This document shows, one piece after another, positions 1 through 6,961 of a DNA stretch of 10,024 nucleotides. This DNA is from Halobacteriales archaeon QS_9_67_15 (GTDB lineage: Archaea; Halobacteriota; Halobacteria; Halobacteriales; Haloarculaceae): positions 7,902 to 17,925 of the forward strand of contig PXSD01000022.1 of the NCBI GenBank assembly GCA_003023165.1, read 5' to 3'. The notes under the pieces are model-generated. The model saw only the letters and a program-made list of their open reading frames with translations. It was not told the origin of the DNA and did not search any database. Both the position numbers and the translations under genes were made by a program. Positions within the stretch are counted from its first letter, which is position 1. Each line of letters opens with the position of its first letter.

Positions 1-19
1 CCCGGTCGGGGCCCCCTGA
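1..19 (+). CDS. C-terminal tail of upstream gene, probably argC
   Basis: Only the last residues are visible: the frame starting at base 2 reads Pro-Val-Gly-Ala-Pro and then TGA at 17-19. An ArgC/LysY-type semialdehyde dehydrogenase is the expected gene directly before argB in haloarchaeal arginine operons, and the stop lies only 15 nt before the argB start. The identity is inferred from gene order; five residues cannot prove it. Confidence 0.35.
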
Positions 20-21
20 GC

Positions 22-28
22 AGGTGAT
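22..28 (+). promoter_or_regulatory. Shine-Dalgarno site for argB
   Basis: AGGTGAT is complementary to the 3' end of archaeal 16S rRNA and sits 6 nt before the GTG at 35. It supports this GTG as the true start and shows that this operon-internal gene, unlike the leaderless genes further on, relies on a ribosome binding site. Confidence 0.6.
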
Positions 29-34
29 TGTTTC

Positions 35-1015
35 GTGACTACAGTCGTCAAGATCGGCGGCGCTCGCGCGGTCGACCCCGCGGGCTCCCTGGCGGACGTT
101 GCATCGCTTCGTGAGGACGGAGAACCGGTCGCGGTCGTCCACGGCGGCTCGACGGCCGTCGACGAGACGCTCGAACGGCTCGGCATCGAGCCGGAGTACG
201 TCGAGACGCCATCGGGCGTCGTCGGCCGGTTCACCGACGCCGAGACGATGGAGGTGTTCGAGATGGTGTTCGGCCACCTCAACACGCAGCTCGTCGCCGG
301 CCTCCAGAGCCAGGGCGTCGACGCCGTCGGACTGAACGGCGTGGACGGCAAGCTGCTGTACGGCCCGCGCAAATCCGCGGTGCGCGTCGTGGAAGACGGC
401 ACGCGCAAGATCAAGCGCGGCGACCATTCCGGAACGATCGAGCGGGTCAATTCGGACCTGCTTGAGACGCTGTTCGAGGACGGCTACACCCCGGTTGCGT
501 CGCCGCCGATGGCCGGGGAGGAGAGCGAGGCCGACCATCGGGAGGCCTCGACGGGAACGGGGAGCGAAGCGACCCGTGACCAGAGCGAGGCGCGGAGCGC
601 CTCGGAACAGTCGAGCGGGCAAAGCCCGCGAGAAGACGGCGGCGACCCGCGAGACGACGAAGTGGTCCCCGTCAACACGGACGCCGACCGGTCCGCCGCC
701 CACATCGCGGGCGCGCTGGAGGCAACGCTCGTCCTGCTGACGGACGTCGAGGGGGTCTACGCGGACCCCGACGACCCGGAGACCCTCATCGAGTCCGTCG
801 AGACGCCCGCCGACTGGGCGGACCTGGAGGACGCCGCCGAGGGCTTCATGGAGCGGAAGGCGATGGCGATCGAGGAAGCCATCGACGGCGGTGCCGAGGA
901 GGTCGTCGTCGCGGACGCCAACGCCGAGGACCCGATCCTGTCGGCGCTGGACGGCGGGGGGACCCGCGTCTACGCGTCGGCGCTCGCAGCGACTGCGGAG
1001 GAGGACACACAATGA
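35..1015 (+). CDS. argB: [LysW]-glutamate/aminoadipate kinase (ArgB/LysZ)
   Basis: Amino-acid kinase family protein of 326 residues that phosphorylates the side-chain carboxylate of carrier-bound glutamate (or alpha-aminoadipate) in arginine/lysine synthesis. The N-terminal VVKIGG (residues 4-9) and VVHGGS (34-39) are phosphate/nucleotide-binding glycine loops. The C-terminal half has NTDADRSAA (214-222), then LLTDVEGVYADP and FMERKAMA, all standard for NAG-kinase-like enzymes. The start is GTG, chosen for its Shine-Dalgarno site and the exact fit of the family N-terminus. It overlaps argD by ATGA. Oddity: residues about 162-207 are a polar Ser/Glu/Arg/Gly-rich insertion between the PPMAGE turn and VVPVNTDADR, where relatives are contiguous as I recall them; this explains the length above the usual 260-280. 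The reading frame stays open, so it is probably functional. The carrier-protein pathway is inferred from haloarchaeal biology; the carrier gene lies outside the window. Confidence 0.92.
   Translation: MTTVVKIGGARAVDPAGSLADVASLREDGEPVAVVHGGSTAVDETLERLGIEPEYVETPSGVVGRFTDAETMEVFEMVFGHLNTQLVAGLQSQGVDAVGLNGVDGKLLYGPRKSAVRVVEDGTRKIKRGDHSGTIERVNSDLLETLFEDGYTPVASPPMAGEESEADHREASTGTGSEATRDQSEARSASEQSSGQSPREDGGDPRDDEVVPVNTDADRSAAHIAGALEATLVLLTDVEGVYADPDDPETLIESVETPADWADLEDAAEGFMERKAMAIEEAIDGGAEEVVVADANAEDPILSALDGGGTRVYASALAATAEEDTQ
518..655 (+). repeat. In-frame palindromic insertion within argB
   Basis: About 138 nt (46 codons) with no counterpart in the kinase fold. It contains a perfect hairpin at 586-604 (8-bp arms, loop GGA), a second at 615-629 (6-bp arms GCGGGC/GCCCGC, loop AAA), and ACGGG/CCCGT at 551-555 and 573-577 flanking the 10-mer GAGCGAAGCG (562-571). 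The same 10-mer occurs around the tRNA-Arg gene. The boundaries are estimated from the protein, and I saw no clear target duplication. Confidence 0.6.
997..1004 (+). promoter_or_regulatory. Shine-Dalgarno site for argD
   Basis: GGAGGAGG lies 7 nt before the ATG at 1012, inside the end of argB. It supports translation of argD from the polycistronic message. Confidence 0.6.
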
Positions 1016-2145
1016 CCGGATTCGTCTTTTCGGAGAAACCCATCCAGATCGAGGAGGGCGACGGAACGACCCTCTACGACGACGACGGCACAGCCTATCT
1101 CGACTTCGGCGCGAGCTACGCCTGCGTCCCGCTGGGACACGGCCACAAGGGGGTTCGGGACGCCGTGACCGAGCAGTTCGAGAAACTGACCTACGTGCAG
1201 GCGTCGTACCCGAACGCCGCGCGGACGGCGCTGTACGACCTGCTCGCCGAGACTGCGCCCGGCGACATCGACTACACGTGGCTCTGTAACTCCGGCACGG
1301 AGGCCAACGAGGCGGCGCTGAAGTTCGCCCGCTCGGCGACCGGCGAGTCGAAGGTCGTCGCGACGATGCAGGGGTTTCACGGCCGGACGATGGGGTCGCT
1401 CGCGACCACCTGGAAGAGCAAGTACAAGGAGCCCTACGAGCCGCTGATGGGCGACGTGGAGTTCGTCCCCTACGGCGACCCCGAGGCGATGGCGGAGGCC
1501 ATCGACGACGAGACCGCCGCCGTGATCGTCGAACCCGTCCAGGGCGAGGGCGGGATCAACCCGGGGACGAAGGAGTTCCTCCAGACCGCCCGCGTCGAGA
1601 CGGCGACCAGCGGCGCGGCGCTGGTCTTCGACGAGGTCCAGACCGGCATGGGCCGCACGGGGACGCTGTGGGCCTCCGAGTGGGCCGACGTGGTCCCGGA
1701 CATGATCACCGCGGCGAAGGGGCTCGGGAACGGGTTCCCGGTCGGTGCGACGCTGTGTCGCGAGTGGATCGCGAACAACTACGGCAGCCACGCCTCGACG
1801 TTCTCCGGTGGCCCGGTCATCTCGGCGGCCGCCGGGGCGACCGTCTCGACCATCGTCGACGAGGACGTCCCGACGCACGCCAGCGACGTCGGCGCGTACA
1901 TGCAGGAGCGGCTGGAAGCGGCGGTCGGCGACGACGTGCGCGACGTGCGCGGCGAGGGGCTGATGGTCGGCGTCGAAGTCGGTCGCGGTGCGAACCGCGC
2001 GCTGAAGGGACTCGCGATGGACCACGGCGTGCTGGCGCTTCCGGCCGGCCGGACGGTCGTCCGGTTCCTCCCGCCGCTGACCGTCACCGAGGACGAGGTC
2101 GACCAGGTCGTCGACGCTATGGTGGAGGTCGTCGGAGATGAGTGA
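1012..2145 (+). CDS. argD: [LysW]-aminoadipate/glutamate semialdehyde aminotransferase (ArgD/LysJ)
   Basis: Class III PLP-dependent aminotransferase of 377 residues, converting the carrier-bound semialdehyde to the amine (ornithine or lysine precursor) with glutamate as likely donor. Visible motifs in order: SGTEANEAALKFAR (94-107, phosphate-binding loop), FHGRT (122-126), VEPVQGEGG (173-181), LVFDEVQTGMGRTG (204-217, Asp207 pairing with the PLP ring nitrogen) and AAKGLGNGFPVGA (234-246) with Lys236 as the Schiff-base lysine. Length and motif order are normal for the family and no key residue is missing. Its ATG overlaps the argB stop (ATGA), and its own end overlaps argE by 8 nt, so it is translationally coupled on both sides. 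The exact substrate (arginine branch, lysine branch or both) cannot be decided from the sequence; operon context with argF favours arginine. Confidence 0.94.
   Translation: MTGFVFSEKPIQIEEGDGTTLYDDDGTAYLDFGASYACVPLGHGHKGVRDAVTEQFEKLTYVQASYPNAARTALYDLLAETAPGDIDYTWLCNSGTEANEAALKFARSATGESKVVATMQGFHGRTMGSLATTWKSKYKEPYEPLMGDVEFVPYGDPEAMAEAIDDETAAVIVEPVQGEGGINPGTKEFLQTARVETATSGAALVFDEVQTGMGRTGTLWASEWADVVPDMITAAKGLGNGFPVGATLCREWIANNYGSHASTFSGGPVISAAAGATVSTIVDEDVPTHASDVGAYMQERLEAAVGDDVRDVRGEGLMVGVEVGRGANRALKGLAMDHGVLALPAGRTVVRFLPPLTVTEDEVDQVVDAMVEVVGDE
2124..2129 (+). promoter_or_regulatory. Shine-Dalgarno site for argE
   Basis: GGAGGT lies 8 nt before the ATG at 2138, within the last codons of argD. 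It decides this start over downstream alternatives. Confidence 0.55.
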
Positions 2146-3232
2146 GAGCGCGGGCGAGAGCGAAGACGCGAATGCGACGGTTCCCGTCGACGAGGAAGCT
2201 CGCGAACTACTGACCAATGTCGTTGACACGCCGTCGGTCACCGGCGAGGAGAGCGAGTGCGCACAGTTGCTCGTCGAGTTCTTCGACTCGTACGACCGCG
2301 AGGTCTGGGTCGACGACGTGGGCAACGTCCGTGCGCCCGCCGACGATAGCGTGCTCCTCACCTCGCACGTCGACACTGTGCCCGGAGACATCCCCGTCAG
2401 GGTGGAGCGCGTGCCTCCGGAGGAGGCACGCGATTCGGAGCTGTGGGGTCGCGGGAGCGTCGACGCGAAGGGGTCGCTGTGTTCGATGGCCGTCGCGGCC
2501 GTGCGGACGGGCGTCTCCTTCGTCGGCGTCGTCGGCGAGGAGGTCGACTCGCGGGGCGCTCGACACCTCGTCGAGGACCGCGACGCCGAGCCAGAGGCCG
2601 TCGTGAACGGCGAACCGTCCGGCTGGGACGGCATCACGCTGGGGTACCGCGGCCTGCTCGCGGGGACGTACGTCGCCACTTCGGAGTCGGGCCACTCCTC
2701 GCGACCGGAGAACAACGCTATCCAGGACGCCATCGCGTGGTGGTCGGCTGTCGAAGACGAGTTCAGCCACGACGAGTGGGTGCCCGTCTTCGAGCGGGTG
2801 ACGTGCAAGCCCACCAGCTTTGGCGGCGGCATCAGCGACGACGGGCTGTCCGTCGAGGCGACGGTCGACGTGCAGTTGCGCGTCCCGCCGGAGCACACGA
2901 CCGAGGAGATCCGCGAACTGGCCGACGGCCATCTCGACAACGGGACCGTCCACTGGCACGACGCGGTCGAGCCGGTGATGCAGAGCCCCCGGACTGCGAC
3001 GGGTCGCGCGTTCCGCGCGGCGGTCCGACAGACCGGCGGTGACCCGCGACTCCTCCGGAAGACGGGCACGAGCGACATGAACATCTACGCACAGGAGTGG
3101 GACTGTCCGATGGTCACCTACGGACCGGGCGACTCGGACCTGGACCACGCGCCGGACGAGCACGTCTCGCTGGCGGAGTACGACCGCGCCGTGGCCGTGC
3201 TGGAGGCGGCGACCGAACAACTCCAATCATGA
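2138..3232 (+). CDS. argE: [LysW]-ornithine/lysine hydrolase (ArgE/LysK), M20 family
   Basis: Zinc-dependent M20 peptidase/deacylase family protein of 364 residues that releases ornithine (or lysine) from the carrier protein. Metal-site motifs are in place: LLTSHVDTVPGD with His77 and Asp79, GRGSVDAKG with Asp109 as the expected bridging ligand, VVGEEVDSRG with the catalytic/ligand glutamates 134-135, NGEPSGWD with Glu159, and the C-terminal RKTGTSDMN and DHAPDEHVSLAEY blocks. The N-terminal dozen residues (SESAGESEDANAT) are a low-complexity acidic tail. Oddity: residues 91-99, between the GDIPVRVE strand and LWGRG, are encoded by a perfect 25-nt palindrome and look added relative to family members, where a short turn is usual. 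It overlaps argD by 8 nt and argF by 4 nt (ATGA). Bacterial-style acetylornithine deacetylase is the alternative; the LysK type is favoured because this is a LysW-type archaeal operon. Confidence 0.9.
   Translation: MSESAGESEDANATVPVDEEARELLTNVVDTPSVTGEESECAQLLVEFFDSYDREVWVDDVGNVRAPADDSVLLTSHVDTVPGDIPVRVERVPPEEARDSELWGRGSVDAKGSLCSMAVAAVRTGVSFVGVVGEEVDSRGARHLVEDRDAEPEAVVNGEPSGWDGITLGYRGLLAGTYVATSESGHSSRPENNAIQDAIAWWSAVEDEFSHDEWVPVFERVTCKPTSFGGGISDDGLSVEATVDVQLRVPPEHTTEEIRELADGHLDNGTVHWHDAVEPVMQSPRTATGRAFRAAVRQTGGDPRLLRKTGTSDMNIYAQEWDCPMVTYGPGDSDLDHAPDEHVSLAEYDRAVAVLEAATEQLQS
2408..2432 (+). repeat. Perfect 11-bp palindrome with GGA loop inside argE
   Basis: CGCGTGCCTCC, a GGA loop (2419-2421), then the exact reverse complement GGAGGCACGCG. 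The left arm begins exactly on a codon boundary (codon 91) and encodes Arg-Val-Pro-Pro-Glu-Glu-Ala-Arg. The loop trinucleotide is the same as in the argB hairpin at 586-604. Confidence 0.8.
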
Positions 3233-4119
3233 ACTTCCGCGACATCGACGACCTGACGACCGACGAACTGACGACCGTCCTCGACCGCGCTGGGACGATC
3301 AAGGCTGACTACGAGGAGAGCGGTGCGTCGGACCTGCTGGACGGGCAGACGCTCGGGATGATCTTCGAGAAGCCGTCGACGCGGACGCGCGTCTCCTTCG
3401 AGACGGGCATGACGCAGCTGGGCGGCCACGCCGTCTTCCTCGGCCCGGACGACATCGGGCTGCACGGTCGCGAACCAGTGAAAGACATCGCGCGAGCGCT
3501 CGGTCGCTACGTGGACTTCGTGATGGCGCGCGTGTTCGACCACGACGACGTCGTCGAACTCGCCGAGTACTCCGAGGTGCCGGTCATCAACGCGCTGACC
3601 GACGACGCCCACCCCTGCCAGACGCTCGCCGACCTGCTGACGGTCCGCGAACACTTCGACGACGGCGTATCGGTCGCGTGGGTCGGCGACGGCAACAACG
3701 TCTGTCAGTCGTTCGTCCTCGGCGCAGCGATGTCGGACTTCGAGTTGACCGTCGCCACGCCCGAGGGCTACGAAGTCGACGAGAGGGTGCTCGACCGCGC
3801 GGCCGAGCTGGGGTCGGCTCCCGCGGTCACGACCGACCCCGAGACAGCGGTCACGGACGCCGATGCGGTCTACACGGACGTGTGGGTCAGCATGGGCCAG
3901 GAGGACGAGCGCGAGCGGAAGCTCGCCGACTTCGAGGGGTTCCAGATCACCCGGGAGTTGCTCGGCGACCGCGCGCTGATGCACTGTCTCCCCGCCCACC
4001 GCGGCGAGGAAGTCACCGATGCCGTGCTGGAGAGCGATAACGCCATCGTCTGGGACCAGGCGGAGAACCGCCTGCACGCCCAGAAGGGGCTCATGGCGTG
4101 GCTCGCAGAGCGGGAGTAA
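3229..4119 (+). CDS. argF: Ornithine carbamoyltransferase
   Basis: Transfers the carbamoyl group from carbamoyl phosphate to ornithine to give citrulline; cytoplasmic, normally a trimer or a multimer of trimers. The 296-residue product has FEKPSTRTRVSFE (47-58, STRT carbamoyl-phosphate loop), HPCQ (128-131), the ornithine-specific SMG loop in DVWVSMGQE (217-225) and HCLPAHR (252-258, Cys near ornithine). The SMG loop and HCLP separate it from aspartate carbamoyltransferase. The ATG at 3229 overlaps the argE stop (ATGA) and gives the family N-terminus; an in-frame start at 3097 would add 44 residues read out of argE and is rejected. The nearest purine-rich run (GGAGG at 3202-3206) is too distant, so translation is probably coupled to argE termination. 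It is the last gene of the operon, followed by T-runs. Confidence 0.96.
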   Translation: MNFRDIDDLTTDELTTVLDRAGTIKADYEESGASDLLDGQTLGMIFEKPSTRTRVSFETGMTQLGGHAVFLGPDDIGLHGREPVKDIARALGRYVDFVMARVFDHDDVVELAEYSEVPVINALTDDAHPCQTLADLLTVREHFDDGVSVAWVGDGNNVCQSFVLGAAMSDFELTVATPEGYEVDERVLDRAAELGSAPAVTTDPETAVTDADAVYTDVWVSMGQEDERERKLADFEGFQITRELLGDRALMHCLPAHRGEEVTDAVLESDNAIVWDQAENRLHAQKGLMAWLAERE

Positions 4120-4159
4120 GCGGCTTTTTCGCCCACGTTTTTCGACGAGCGGGCGCTCC
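4120..4159 (+). terminator. Terminator region of the arg operon
   Basis: Just after the argF stop there are two runs of five T (4125-4129 and 4138-4142) in an otherwise GC-rich sequence, typical of archaeal poly-T termination. A short hairpin GAGCG-GG-CGCTC follows at 4147-4158. The rest of this 211-nt gap up to 4330 is AT-rich with no gene that I can support. Confidence 0.6.
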
Positions 4160-4294
4160 GCGACCCCGAGTTCGCGAGGGATGCCGTGATCGAAACCATT
4201 CAAATAATACGCAATTTTTCACCGGTTGTTTTCCACACGCGTTCGCCAGTAGTCGGCGATTTCGTGCGAGGGATTGACACACAGTAATCCTCAT

Positions 4295-4304
4295 GATTTA
4301 TGAT
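4295..4304 (+). promoter_or_regulatory. TATA-like element for the small gene at 4331
   Basis: GATTTATGAT is centred about 31 nt before the ATG at 4331. This spacing puts the transcription start within a few nt of the start codon, the usual leaderless haloarchaeal arrangement. Confidence 0.5.
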
Positions 4305-4330
4305 GTAGTAGAAGGTATGGGAGAGTACGG

Positions 4331-4609
4331 ATGCGATTCACAGACACTCAAGAACTGTTCGACGACGCGTGTGAGTACCCGGCGGATACGGCGACGCTGA
4401 CGGACCAGTTGGGCGACGTGGAGATCGAAGCACCGACGGGCGATACGACGACGCTGTCGTCGGTTCTCACGCGGTCGAACGTGACTACCTATGAGTCGGC
4501 GACAGACGCCTACACGGAGCTGCTGAGCAATCTCGACGAAGCGTTCATCGGACGCAAGTACTACGACGACCGCGGCGACAACCAGCCACATCCCAAGCGT
4601 AGCTGGTGA
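4331..4609 (+). CDS. Small haloarchaeal protein of unknown function
   Basis: A 92-residue acidic soluble protein without signal peptide, membrane segment or cysteine motif. It opens MRFTDTQELFDDACEYP and has a conserved-looking C-terminal block FIGRKYYDDRG. The middle (APTGDTTTLSSVL...TTYESATDAYTELLSNL) resembles the small helical domains that haloarchaea carry in many paralogues (DUF5789- or DUF2795-like); I offer that name only as a guess. It has its own promoter and is monocistronic or followed closely by the next small gene. Codon use matches its neighbours. No function can be assigned from the sequence or from its neighbours. Confidence 0.7.
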   Translation: MRFTDTQELFDDACEYPADTATLTDQLGDVEIEAPTGDTTTLSSVLTRSNVTTYESATDAYTELLSNLDEAFIGRKYYDDRGDNQPHPKRSW

Positions 4610-4656
4610 CACGGTCGATCCAACGGGCGCACGATTCCCAGGGCAAAACGAAGACT

Positions 4657-4663
4657 GATTATT
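4657..4663 (+). promoter_or_regulatory. TATA-like element for the gene at 4687
   Basis: GATTATT is centred 27 nt before the ATG at 4687. It favours that ATG over the in-frame GTG at 4606 inside the previous gene. Confidence 0.5.
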
Positions 4664-4686
4664 CGGTGAGGCATAATTCCCGCGTA

Positions 4687-4920
4687 ATGGCCGAACCACC
4701 AGTCCTCGACGCCGGTGAGCTGGGTGCCGACGAGTTACTGGCCCGGATCAAAGAGGAGGGGCGCATCCGGCTCCGAACGGAGTTTCTCGACGCCGAACAC
4801 GAGGTAACGCTCCGGTGGGACGGCGACATCTTCTACTGCGACACACCCACGCGTCTCCACAAACACGACTCCGAGTCCGAGATGCGCACGTGCCTGGAGA
4901 ACCAGGGCTACGGTCACTGA
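4687..4920 (+). CDS. Small haloarchaeal protein of unknown function
   Basis: A 77-residue protein, MAEPPVLDAGELGADELL..., with a predicted amphipathic N-terminal helix followed by alternating beta-like stretches (IRLRTEFLD, HEVTLRWDGDIFYCDT) and a C-terminal helix ending MRTCLENQGYGH. It has two cysteines but no CxxC zinc motif. No membrane segment or signal is visible. I recall similar short conserved proteins in other haloarchaea but cannot name a family. The frame extends upstream to a GTG at 4606, but those 27 residues are basic and unlike the acidic remainder, and a TATA element lies between, so the ATG at 4687 is preferred. It lies between another small gene and a regulator, with no shared operon evident. 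Confidence 0.7.
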   Translation: MAEPPVLDAGELGADELLARIKEEGRIRLRTEFLDAEHEVTLRWDGDIFYCDTPTRLHKHDSESEMRTCLENQGYGH

Positions 4921-4992
4921 CGGTCGACGTGCTCCCGCAGGTATCACCGACACTCGCCCCAGGAACCAGGTGAGTCGAGCGTAACACAGTCG

Positions 4993-4998
4993 TTTATG
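4993..4998 (+). promoter_or_regulatory. TATA-like element for the HTH regulator
   Basis: TTTATG lies 28-33 nt before the ATG at 5026. It overlaps the alternative upstream ATG at 4996, which would therefore sit inside the promoter, so 5026 is the better start. Confidence 0.5.
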
Positions 4999-5025
4999 CG
5001 TCGGGCGCGTATACTGTCCGATATT

Positions 5026-5415
5026 ATGGTCGAGGCGGACCCTTCGCCACAGCGCTTCCGCGAGTTGATGCTCAACGAGGAACCCGGCTTCGAGGACGTA
5101 CTCGCCTGCGTCTTCGGCATCCAAGAGCACGAAGTCCGGACGTTTCTGACGCTCCAGGAGCACCCCGGCAGCACCGTCGCCGAACTGGCCGACCAGCTGG
5201 AACGCGACCGCAGTAACGTGAACCGGTCGCTGTCGACGCTCCGCGAGAAAGACCTCGCCGAGCGCGAACGACGACTGCTTGAGGGCGGCGGCCACGTCTA
5301 CCAGTACTCCGCGACGCCGTTCCCCGAGGCGCGCGATCTGATGCACGACACCCTCGACGAGTGGACCGCCTACGTCCACGAACGGATCGACGAGTTCGGG
5401 GAGGACGACATCTGA
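5026..5415 (+). CDS. Winged-helix transcriptional regulator (TrmB/MarR-like)
   Basis: A 129-residue DNA-binding protein. Residues about 35-85 form the winged helix-turn-helix: HEVRTFLTLQEHPGSTVAELA (first helices), DRSNVNRSLSTLREKDL (recognition helix) and AERERRLLEGGGHVYQYSAT (wing hairpin). The C-terminal helix (about 100-125, EARDLMHDTLDEWTAYVHERIDEF) is likely for dimerisation. The N-terminus FEDVLACVFGIQEHE is typical of a common haloarchaeal group annotated as TrmB- or MarR-like regulators. No ligand domain is present, so it is not a full-length sugar-sensing TrmB. It is convergent with thrC and unlinked to the arginine operon, and its targets cannot be inferred. The start is chosen from TATA spacing. 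Confidence 0.85.
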   Translation: MVEADPSPQRFRELMLNEEPGFEDVLACVFGIQEHEVRTFLTLQEHPGSTVAELADQLERDRSNVNRSLSTLREKDLAERERRLLEGGGHVYQYSATPFPEARDLMHDTLDEWTAYVHERIDEFGEDDI

Positions 5416-5478
5416 TACGGATTATCGGCCACGCTCAGTTCTTCAAGAGGACTCGGATCGACCGCGGAAGACAGCCGA

Positions 5479-5501
5479 CGAGCGGAGCCCCGGCTCGCTC
5501 G
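5479..5501 (-). terminator. Hairpin between convergent regulator and thrC
   Basis: CGAGC/GCTCG and GAGCC/GGCTC stack into a 10-bp stem with one bulged G and a CC loop, 6 nt beyond the thrC stop. Its position between converging genes fits a transcript-end structure, but no T-run follows, and it may instead belong to the palindrome family seen elsewhere in the window. Confidence 0.4.
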
Positions 5502-5507
5502 CCGCAG

Positions 5508-6908
5508 TTACTCGTTCGAGCGGAGTTTCCGGTAGAGATACGCGAGGCCGAGTCCGCCGGCAATCAGCGCGAGCAGCGGAGCGTCGGCGGCCTTCGACCC
5601 CCCACGGCGGACCGTCTCGACGACTGACCGCGAGTCGTTGATGTGTCGTAGAACGGCCTCGGTGTCGTTGGGGACTGGTTCGGGCTTGCTTCCGGCTTCG
5701 TAGGCGGCGTCCGGGTCTTTGAGCAGGTGCCCCGTCGTCAGGCAGACCACGTCCTCGTCGGCGTCGACGACACCCTCCTCGCGGAGCTTCCGGAGGCCGG
5801 CGACCGACGCGGCGGACGCGGGTTCGACACCGACCCCCTCCGCGGCGAGCGAGCGCTGTGCGTCGGTGATCTCGTCGTCGGAGACAGCGACGGCGGTACC
5901 ACCCGTCTCGCGGATGCCCGGGAGCGCCTTCGGCGCGTTGACGGGGTTCCCGATGCGGATGGCCGTCGCGATGGTCTCGACCGCCTCCCAGCGGCGGACC
6001 TCGTCGGTGCCCTCCTCGACGGCTTCGACCATCGGTGCGGAGCCCTCCGCCTGGACGCCGGTGAGTTTGGGCACGTCGTCCTCGCCGATAGCGCCGGCCT
6101 CGCGGAGTTCGCGGAAGCACTTGTACAGCGCGGCGGTGTTGCCGGCGTTGCCGACGGGGAGGACGATCCGGTCGGGGTAGGTGCCCTCGTCGGCGTGGAA
6201 CCGCTCCATGATCTCGAAGCCGATGGTCTTCTGGCCCTCAAGTCGAAAGGGGTTGAGCGAATTGAGGAGGTAGGCCTCGCCGCGCTCGGCGAGGTTCTGG
6301 ACGATGTCGAGACAGGCGTCGAAGTTCCCGTCGACTTCGAGGATGCGCGCGCCGTGGAGGCTGGCCTGTGCGACCTTGCCCGCGGCGACTTTCCCGTCGG
6401 GGAGGAGCACGAGCGTCTCCATCCCGCCGCGAGCGCCGTAGGCGGCCAGCGCGGCGCTAGTGTTGCCGGTCGAGGCGCAGGCGAGCCGGTCGACGCCAAC
6501 CTTCTCCGCGACGCGGACGCCGACGGTCATCCCGCGGTCCTTGAAACTCCCCGTCGGGTTCATCCCCTCGTGTTTGACGCGGAGCGTGTTTACACCGGTT
6601 TCCTCCTCGAGACCCGGGACGTAGTGCAGCGGCGTGTCGCCTTCCGGGAGCGAGACGCCTTCGTCGAAGGGCAGCGCGGCGGCGTAGCGCCAGACGCCGT
6701 AGGGCCCGCTCTCGGGAGACCCGCCGCCGAAGTCGTCCCACGTCGGGAGGTCGGCGTAGCGGACTTCGAGGAGTCCGTCGCAGTCGTCGCAGGTGTACCG
6801 GATCGCGTCGAAGGGTGCGAACCGTTCGCCGCACTCGATGCAGGTGAGCCAGACGCCGTCGGTCGCCGCCTCGGGCTCGGGCTCTGCCAGGTCCAGATAG
6901 GCGCTCAT
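5508..6908 (-). CDS. thrC: Threonine synthase with C-terminal hydrophobic tail
   Basis: PLP-dependent enzyme (fold type II) that converts O-phosphohomoserine to threonine. From the ATG at 6908 the product is 466 residues. An N-terminal zinc ribbon has Cys23/Cys26 and Cys40/Cys43 (CIEC...CDDC), as in archaeal ThrC. The PLP lysine is Lys123 in NPTGSFKDRGM, followed by ASTGNTSAALAAYGARGG and the glycine loop PVGNAGNTAALY. After the usual end (HLLKDPDAA...EAVLRHI) there are about 45 extra residues finishing in a hydrophobic stretch APLLALIAGGLGLAYLY and the basic end RKLRSNE, which looks like a tail anchor. A TTG nine codons upstream keeps the frame, but it overlaps the probable TATA element, so ATG is preferred. 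It is unlinked to the neighbouring genes. Cysteate synthase or another threonine synthase-like enzyme is a remote alternative. Confidence 0.93.
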   Translation of the reverse strand: MSAYLDLAEPEPEAATDGVWLTCIECGERFAPFDAIRYTCDDCDGLLEVRYADLPTWDDFGGGSPESGPYGVWRYAAALPFDEGVSLPEGDTPLHYVPGLEEETGVNTLRVKHEGMNPTGSFKDRGMTVGVRVAEKVGVDRLACASTGNTSAALAAYGARGGMETLVLLPDGKVAAGKVAQASLHGARILEVDGNFDACLDIVQNLAERGEAYLLNSLNPFRLEGQKTIGFEIMERFHADEGTYPDRIVLPVGNAGNTAALYKCFRELREAGAIGEDDVPKLTGVQAEGSAPMVEAVEEGTDEVRRWEAVETIATAIRIGNPVNAPKALPGIRETGGTAVAVSDDEITDAQRSLAAEGVGVEPASAASVAGLRKLREEGVVDADEDVVCLTTGHLLKDPDAAYEAGSKPEPVPNDTEAVLRHINDSRSVVETVRRGGSKAADAPLLALIAGGLGLAYLYRKLRSNE

Positions 6909-6929
6909 TAGTGGCTCTGGACGCCCGGC

Positions 6930-6941
6930 AACCAAAAGAGG
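6930..6941 (-). promoter_or_regulatory. TATA-like element for thrC
   Basis: On the minus strand the sequence CCTCTTTTGGTT is centred about 27 nt before the thrC ATG at 6908, consistent with a leaderless transcript. Confidence 0.45.
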
Positions 6942-6961
6942 GGCGGTTGCCGGGCCACCGC

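Noticed and set aside
970..3084. 704-codon minus-strand open frame opposite argD and argE
   Set aside because: It is the antisense of two clearly conserved genes; long shadow frames are normal at this GC content, and its composition (Arg/Ser/Pro-rich) is not haloarchaeal.
3118..4203. 361-codon minus-strand frame opposite argF
   Set aside because: Antisense shadow of ornithine carbamoyltransferase with no recognisable motif.
4606..4686. GTG start adding 27 residues to the small protein at 4687
   Set aside because: The extension is basic, overlaps the previous gene's stop and contains the TATA element for the ATG at 4687.
5727..6911. 394-codon plus-strand frame opposite thrC
   Set aside because: Antisense shadow of threonine synthase.
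6909..6935. Nine-residue N-terminal extension of ThrC from TTG
   Set aside because: The TTG lies within the likely TATA element; the ATG at 6908 has leaderless spacing.
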